NCBI GenBank assembly: GCA_964384625.1
Contig: CAYLNH010000071.1
Span: 1 to 26,433 of the forward strand
Origin: CAYLNH01 sp964384625
Lineage (GTDB): Bacteria > Verrucomicrobiota > Lentisphaeria > JABSQK01
Direction of reading: 5' to 3'
Length of the DNA stretch: 26,433 nt
In this document: positions 23,915 through 26,433 of the stretch, one piece after another
How the letters are laid out: every line of letters starts with the position of its first letter
Position numbering within the stretch: position 1 is the stretch's first letter
Position numbers and translations under genes: made by a program
Notes under the pieces: model-generated
Told to the model about the DNA's origin: nothing
The model's input: the letters and a program-made list of their open reading frames with translations, nothing else
The model's database searches: none

Positions 23915-23940
23915 TTGGCGGACGAACAGATACAGGAGGA
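23915..23940 (+). promoter_or_regulatory. Leader motif shared with the DUF2959 gene
   Basis: TTGGC, GGACGAACA (23920-23928) and ACAGGAGGA (23932-23940) repeat the blocks at 2169-2193 in the same order before a start codon. Spacing differs by two to three bases. The final block is the ribosome-binding site. Confidence 0.45.
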
Positions 23941-23948
23941 CCGGTGCG

Positions 23949-24671
23949 ATGGCGGACGGCGAAAAGAGCGGAAGTTTCGTGGCGGACATCTTCAAGTTCC
24001 TGGTGATCCTCGCGTTGGTTGGCGGGGTGGTCTGGCTGGTCTGGGGGGAGAAGATCCGGGCGCGCTGGGCCGTGCGCGACGCCAGATTCAGCTATCGCGT
24101 TGACGCCGCGCCCCGCGTGGCCGACAAACTCAGTGATATTGTGGCAGGCGATTATTACTGGGCGGCGTTCTTCAAGCACTTGCCGGACGAGGAACTGGAC
24201 GGCGAGCAGGCGGTGATTGTGATCGAACTGCGGCCCGGTCCGAAAGGGAAGATTCTGGATCCAGGTATCAGGGTCGATCTGGAAGTGCGCGATGAGACGT
24301 TGGGCCGGACGGTCTATGAACGGCGCGTCAAGCGTATGCTGCCGCCGGGAGCATTTGAAGGCAACGGCCCGTTGAGCGAGGAGGAGACCGTGGTGATCTA
24401 TGAGGATCTGGCGGTCTTCCTGCGTGCGGCGGCCGTGGCGGCGATGGGGTATCGTCGGGAACTCGCCGAGAAGTATGGCCCGGATCTGGTCAAAGCGTTG
24501 AGCGATCAGAACCTGGCGGTCGTCGGGGCTGCCGGCAAGGCCTTCGAACGGCTGGGGCCGGCGGCGCTCGGCCAGAAAGCCGCGCTGGAACAACTCCTGC
24601 AGGAGACCCCGAAGGACGCCCGCCGTCGCCGGGAGGCAGTCCAGAACGCATTTAATGCGGTAAGTGATTGA
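23949..24671 (+). CDS. Membrane-anchored protein of unknown function
   Basis: Protein of 240 residues with one N-terminal transmembrane helix (about 13-32, FKFLVILALVGGVVWLVW) after a short charged N-terminus, then basic residues (GEKIRARW), giving an anchor with the bulk probably outside the cytoplasm. The middle (70-130) looks like a beta-rich domain, and the last 60 residues are charged helix. No family is recognised. AGGAGG is nine bases before the ATG. Its leader resembles that of the DUF2959 lipoprotein, hinting at joint regulation of envelope proteins. The last 20 bases overlap the 3' end of the AraC gene on the other strand. Confidence 0.75.
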   Translation: MADGEKSGSFVADIFKFLVILALVGGVVWLVWGEKIRARWAVRDARFSYRVDAAPRVADKLSDIVAGDYYWAAFFKHLPDEELDGEQAVIVIELRPGPKGKILDPGIRVDLEVRDETLGRTVYERRVKRMLPPGAFEGNGPLSEEETVVIYEDLAVFLRAAAVAAMGYRRELAEKYGPDLVKALSDQNLAVVGAAGKAFERLGPAALGQKAALEQLLQETPKDARRRREAVQNAFNAVSD

Positions 24672-25509
24672 CGTGTGCCGCGCGCCACTCGCTGGGCGAG
24701 CAGCCGTAGTGCTTGCGGAAGGCGCGGCTGAAATAGAGCTGGTCGCGATATCCGGTCAGGCCGGCGATTTCGCCGATGCTGTGGCGGCTTTCCCGCAGGT
24801 AGATAAGGGCCAGATCCGGCCGCTGGTCGGTGACATACTGCCACGGCGTTGTCCCCATTCGTGCTTTGAAGCTGCGTTGGAAATGCCCGACACTGTAGCC
24901 GGAAGCAGCGGCGAGATCTTCGAGTTCAAGGGGTTCGCCCAGATTGGCATGGATATACTCCAGCGTCCGCTGCAGCCAGTCCGACGACTCGCTCGGCGTG
25001 GAGTTCTCCGCTTTGCGGACGACCGCCCGGCAGAGGACGGCTGCGAGCGTATCCATTTCCGGCCCGATCCGTCCCTGGTGCTTGCGTTGCCAGAGCCAGA
25101 GCTCATCGGCCAGCGGCAGGAGGTCCTCGGCGGCATACAGGATTGCCGGTTCACCCGGCAGCGCTTCAAGTTGCCCCCCCGTCAGGCCGATCCACAGCAT
25201 ATCCCAATGCGGATCGTCGGTGAGTTCTCGATGCAGTGCATGCGGCGGAATTAACCACGCAGCAGGCCCATGGATGGCATAGCATTTCGACTCGATCTCC
25301 ACCGTGCCGGTCCCGGTGAAGCTGAAGGTGAGTTCCCAGTAATCATGGTAGCTGGCTGCGGGCTCCGGCGACCGCCGGCCGGCAAACCGAGTGATGCTGC
25401 GAACGCCAAAGGCCGGACTCGGGCCCGTCCACGTATCCGTGCCCCACAAGTCCGGCGAGAGCGGTGGCGGATAGGTGCCAGCCGGTGGTTTGGTGTCTTT
25501 ATTTTCCAT
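24652..25509 (-). CDS. AraC family regulator divergent from the dehydrogenase gene
   Basis: Regulator of 285 residues. Cupin-type sensor: SYHDYWELTFSFTGTGTVEI, then AAWLIPPHALHREL. C-terminal double helix-turn-helix: LELEDLAAASGYSVGHFQRS and HSIGEIAGLTGYRDQLYFSR, then HYGCSPSEWRA. The ATG at 25509 has no good ribosome-binding site. It is divergent from the short-chain dehydrogenase over a 97-base gap, so it probably controls that gene and itself. Its 3' end overlaps the gene at 23949. Confidence 0.88.
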   Translation of the reverse strand: MENKDTKPPAGTYPPPLSPDLWGTDTWTGPSPAFGVRSITRFAGRRSPEPAASYHDYWELTFSFTGTGTVEIESKCYAIHGPAAWLIPPHALHRELTDDPHWDMLWIGLTGGQLEALPGEPAILYAAEDLLPLADELWLWQRKHQGRIGPEMDTLAAVLCRAVVRKAENSTPSESSDWLQRTLEYIHANLGEPLELEDLAAASGYSVGHFQRSFKARMGTTPWQYVTDQRPDLALIYLRESRHSIGEIAGLTGYRDQLYFSRAFRKHYGCSPSEWRAAHVNHLPH

Positions 25510-25606
25510 ATGCAGGTCAATTTGTTTCCGGTGAAATCATGGTGGATATCAACAATTGTAATATCAGTCAGGCAAGATGAAAGTCGATTAACAAAGGAAC
25601 AGCGAG
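25510..25606. promoter_or_regulatory. AT-rich divergent control region
   Basis: This 97-base gap is clearly richer in A and T than the surroundings. GATATC (25545-25550) and AATATC (25560-25565) are ten bases apart on either side of CAATTG, so GATAT and ATATC arms face each other imperfectly. This could be the AraC operator and overlapping promoters. The exact hexamers are not assigned. Confidence 0.4.
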
Positions 25607-26365
25607 ATGAAAGAGCCAAAGACAGTGATTATCACCGGCGGCGCGCGCGGCATCGGTTTCGGTATCGGCACGTGTTTTGCCCGTCAGCATGCGGCGGTTG
25701 TCGTGGCCGATCTGGACGAGAAGCAAGCCGGCGATGCAGCTGCACAACTGAAAGATTCCGGTGCCGTCGACGCAATCGGTCTGCAGTGCGATGTGACGGA
25801 TCGCAATACGGTCGAAGCCATGTTGAAGAAGACAACTGCGCATTTCGGCCACGTGGATGTGCTGGTCAACAACGCCGGCATCTGCCCGTTTAAGCACATC
25901 ATGAAGATGACGCCGGAAACCTGGCAGAAGACGCTGGACGTCAACCTCACCGGCGCCTATCATTGTACCCAGCTTGCCGGGCAGCAGATGATCGACCAGG
26001 GCGCCGGCGGCCGCATCGTGTTCATTACCTCGCTGGCGGCGAATGTTTGCGGCCCCTCGCAGGTGGACTATGCCGCATCAAAAGGCGGCATGCACATGAC
26101 GATGGTCGGCTTCGCTACGGCTCTGGGACCGCACGGCATCACCTGCAACGCGGTCGCCCCCGGCATGATCATGACCCCGATGACCGAGCACCACTGGAAA
26201 AAGCCGGGGCCGGCCGAGGAAATCAAACAACGCGTCCCGATGGGGCGCATCGGCTATCCCGAGGATATCGGCCATGTCTGCGTCTTTCTCGCATCCGACG
26301 AAGCGGAGTATGTCAACGGCATTGAGATTCGCGTCGACGGCGGCCATCAGGCCCGTTGCGCATAG
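25607..26365 (+). CDS. Short-chain dehydrogenase/reductase
   Basis: Classical SDR of 252 residues, NAD(P)-dependent oxidoreductase with a Rossmann fold. TGGARGIG (10-17) binds the cofactor; D35 in VVADLD favours NAD. NNAG is at 88-91, and the catalytic set is N113, S142, Y155 and K159 (YAASK). C-terminal NGIEIRVDGGHQ is typical. Related enzymes oxidise sugars, uronates or sugar alcohols, and the AraC neighbour supports a sugar role. AAAGGA eight bases before the ATG sets the start. No partner gene follows before the window end. Confidence 0.93.
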   Translation: MKEPKTVIITGGARGIGFGIGTCFARQHAAVVVADLDEKQAGDAAAQLKDSGAVDAIGLQCDVTDRNTVEAMLKKTTAHFGHVDVLVNNAGICPFKHIMKMTPETWQKTLDVNLTGAYHCTQLAGQQMIDQGAGGRIVFITSLAANVCGPSQVDYAASKGGMHMTMVGFATALGPHGITCNAVAPGMIMTPMTEHHWKKPGPAEEIKQRVPMGRIGYPEDIGHVCVFLASDEAEYVNGIEIRVDGGHQARCA

Positions 26366-26369
26366 GGGC

Positions 26370-26433
26370 GAGACACGGGACACGAGACACGGGACACGAG
26401 ACACGGGACACGAGACACGGGACACGAGACACG
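26370..26433. repeat. 14-bp tandem repeat running off the window
   Basis: GAGACACGGGACAC is repeated four times without change (26370-26425), followed by a partial copy to the edge. It starts four bases after the dehydrogenase stop codon. Perfect identity of units suggests recent slippage, and copy number may vary. Confidence 0.9.

Overview
The window looks like chromosomal DNA of a GC-rich (about 60%) free-living bacterium. Formylglycine-type sulfatases without signal peptides, AraC-type regulators beside sugar genes, TIM-barrel sugar isomerases, a UroD-superfamily protein, a DUF2959 lipoprotein, and gene gaps full of short GC-rich hairpin repeats together suggest the Planctomycetota-Verrucomicrobiota-Lentisphaerota group. 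That is an inference from gene content. No rRNA, tRNA, CRISPR array, transposase or phage gene was seen.

Layout. 1-2091 (minus): a chemotaxis-type transducer cut by the window edge, then a sugar isomerase. 2198-4787 (plus): a DUF2959 lipoprotein followed 13 bases later by a three-PAS histidine kinase. 4879-8809 (minus): a GT4 glycosyltransferase fused to a helical domain, proA, and a 29-codon leader ORF whose ribosome-binding site and start are a near copy of proA's own. 9109-13639 (plus): an AraC regulator, a six- to seven-bladed propeller protein resembling PL22 oligogalacturonate lyases, a DUF1961 (YesU-like) protein, a tandem REP-like array, and a second PL22-like propeller. 14112-15116 (plus): a GH130 enzyme. 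15314-16099 (minus): an exported dienelactone-hydrolase-like protein. 16228-19094 (minus): a sulfatase with an AraC regulator upstream. 19508-20845 (plus): a second sulfatase. 20984-23782 (minus): HAD phosphatase, sugar epimerase and UroD-like protein, the last two overlapping by ATGA. 23949-26365: a membrane-anchored protein of unknown function, a third AraC regulator, and a divergent short-chain dehydrogenase. The window ends inside a 14-bp tandem repeat.

How it fits together. Most of the window reads as intracellular processing of plant- or algal-type acidic or sulfated oligosaccharides. Sulfatases would remove sulfate, PL22-like and DUF1961 proteins would act on uronic-acid oligosaccharides, GH130 on mannosides, and isomerases, the dehydrogenase and the HAD phosphatase on the released sugars. 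Three AraC regulators sit next to their probable targets. No transporter (SusCD, ABC or PTS) or secreted depolymerase lies in the window, so uptake must be encoded elsewhere. ProA, the kinase, the DUF2959 protein and the transducer are unrelated housekeeping or signalling genes.

The most unusual features are the duplicated proA start with its structured leader ORF, the GT4 fusion with an acidic repeat tail, the UroD-like protein without the usual zinc motif, the shared 5' leader of two otherwise unrelated envelope-protein genes, and several families of hairpin repeats between genes.
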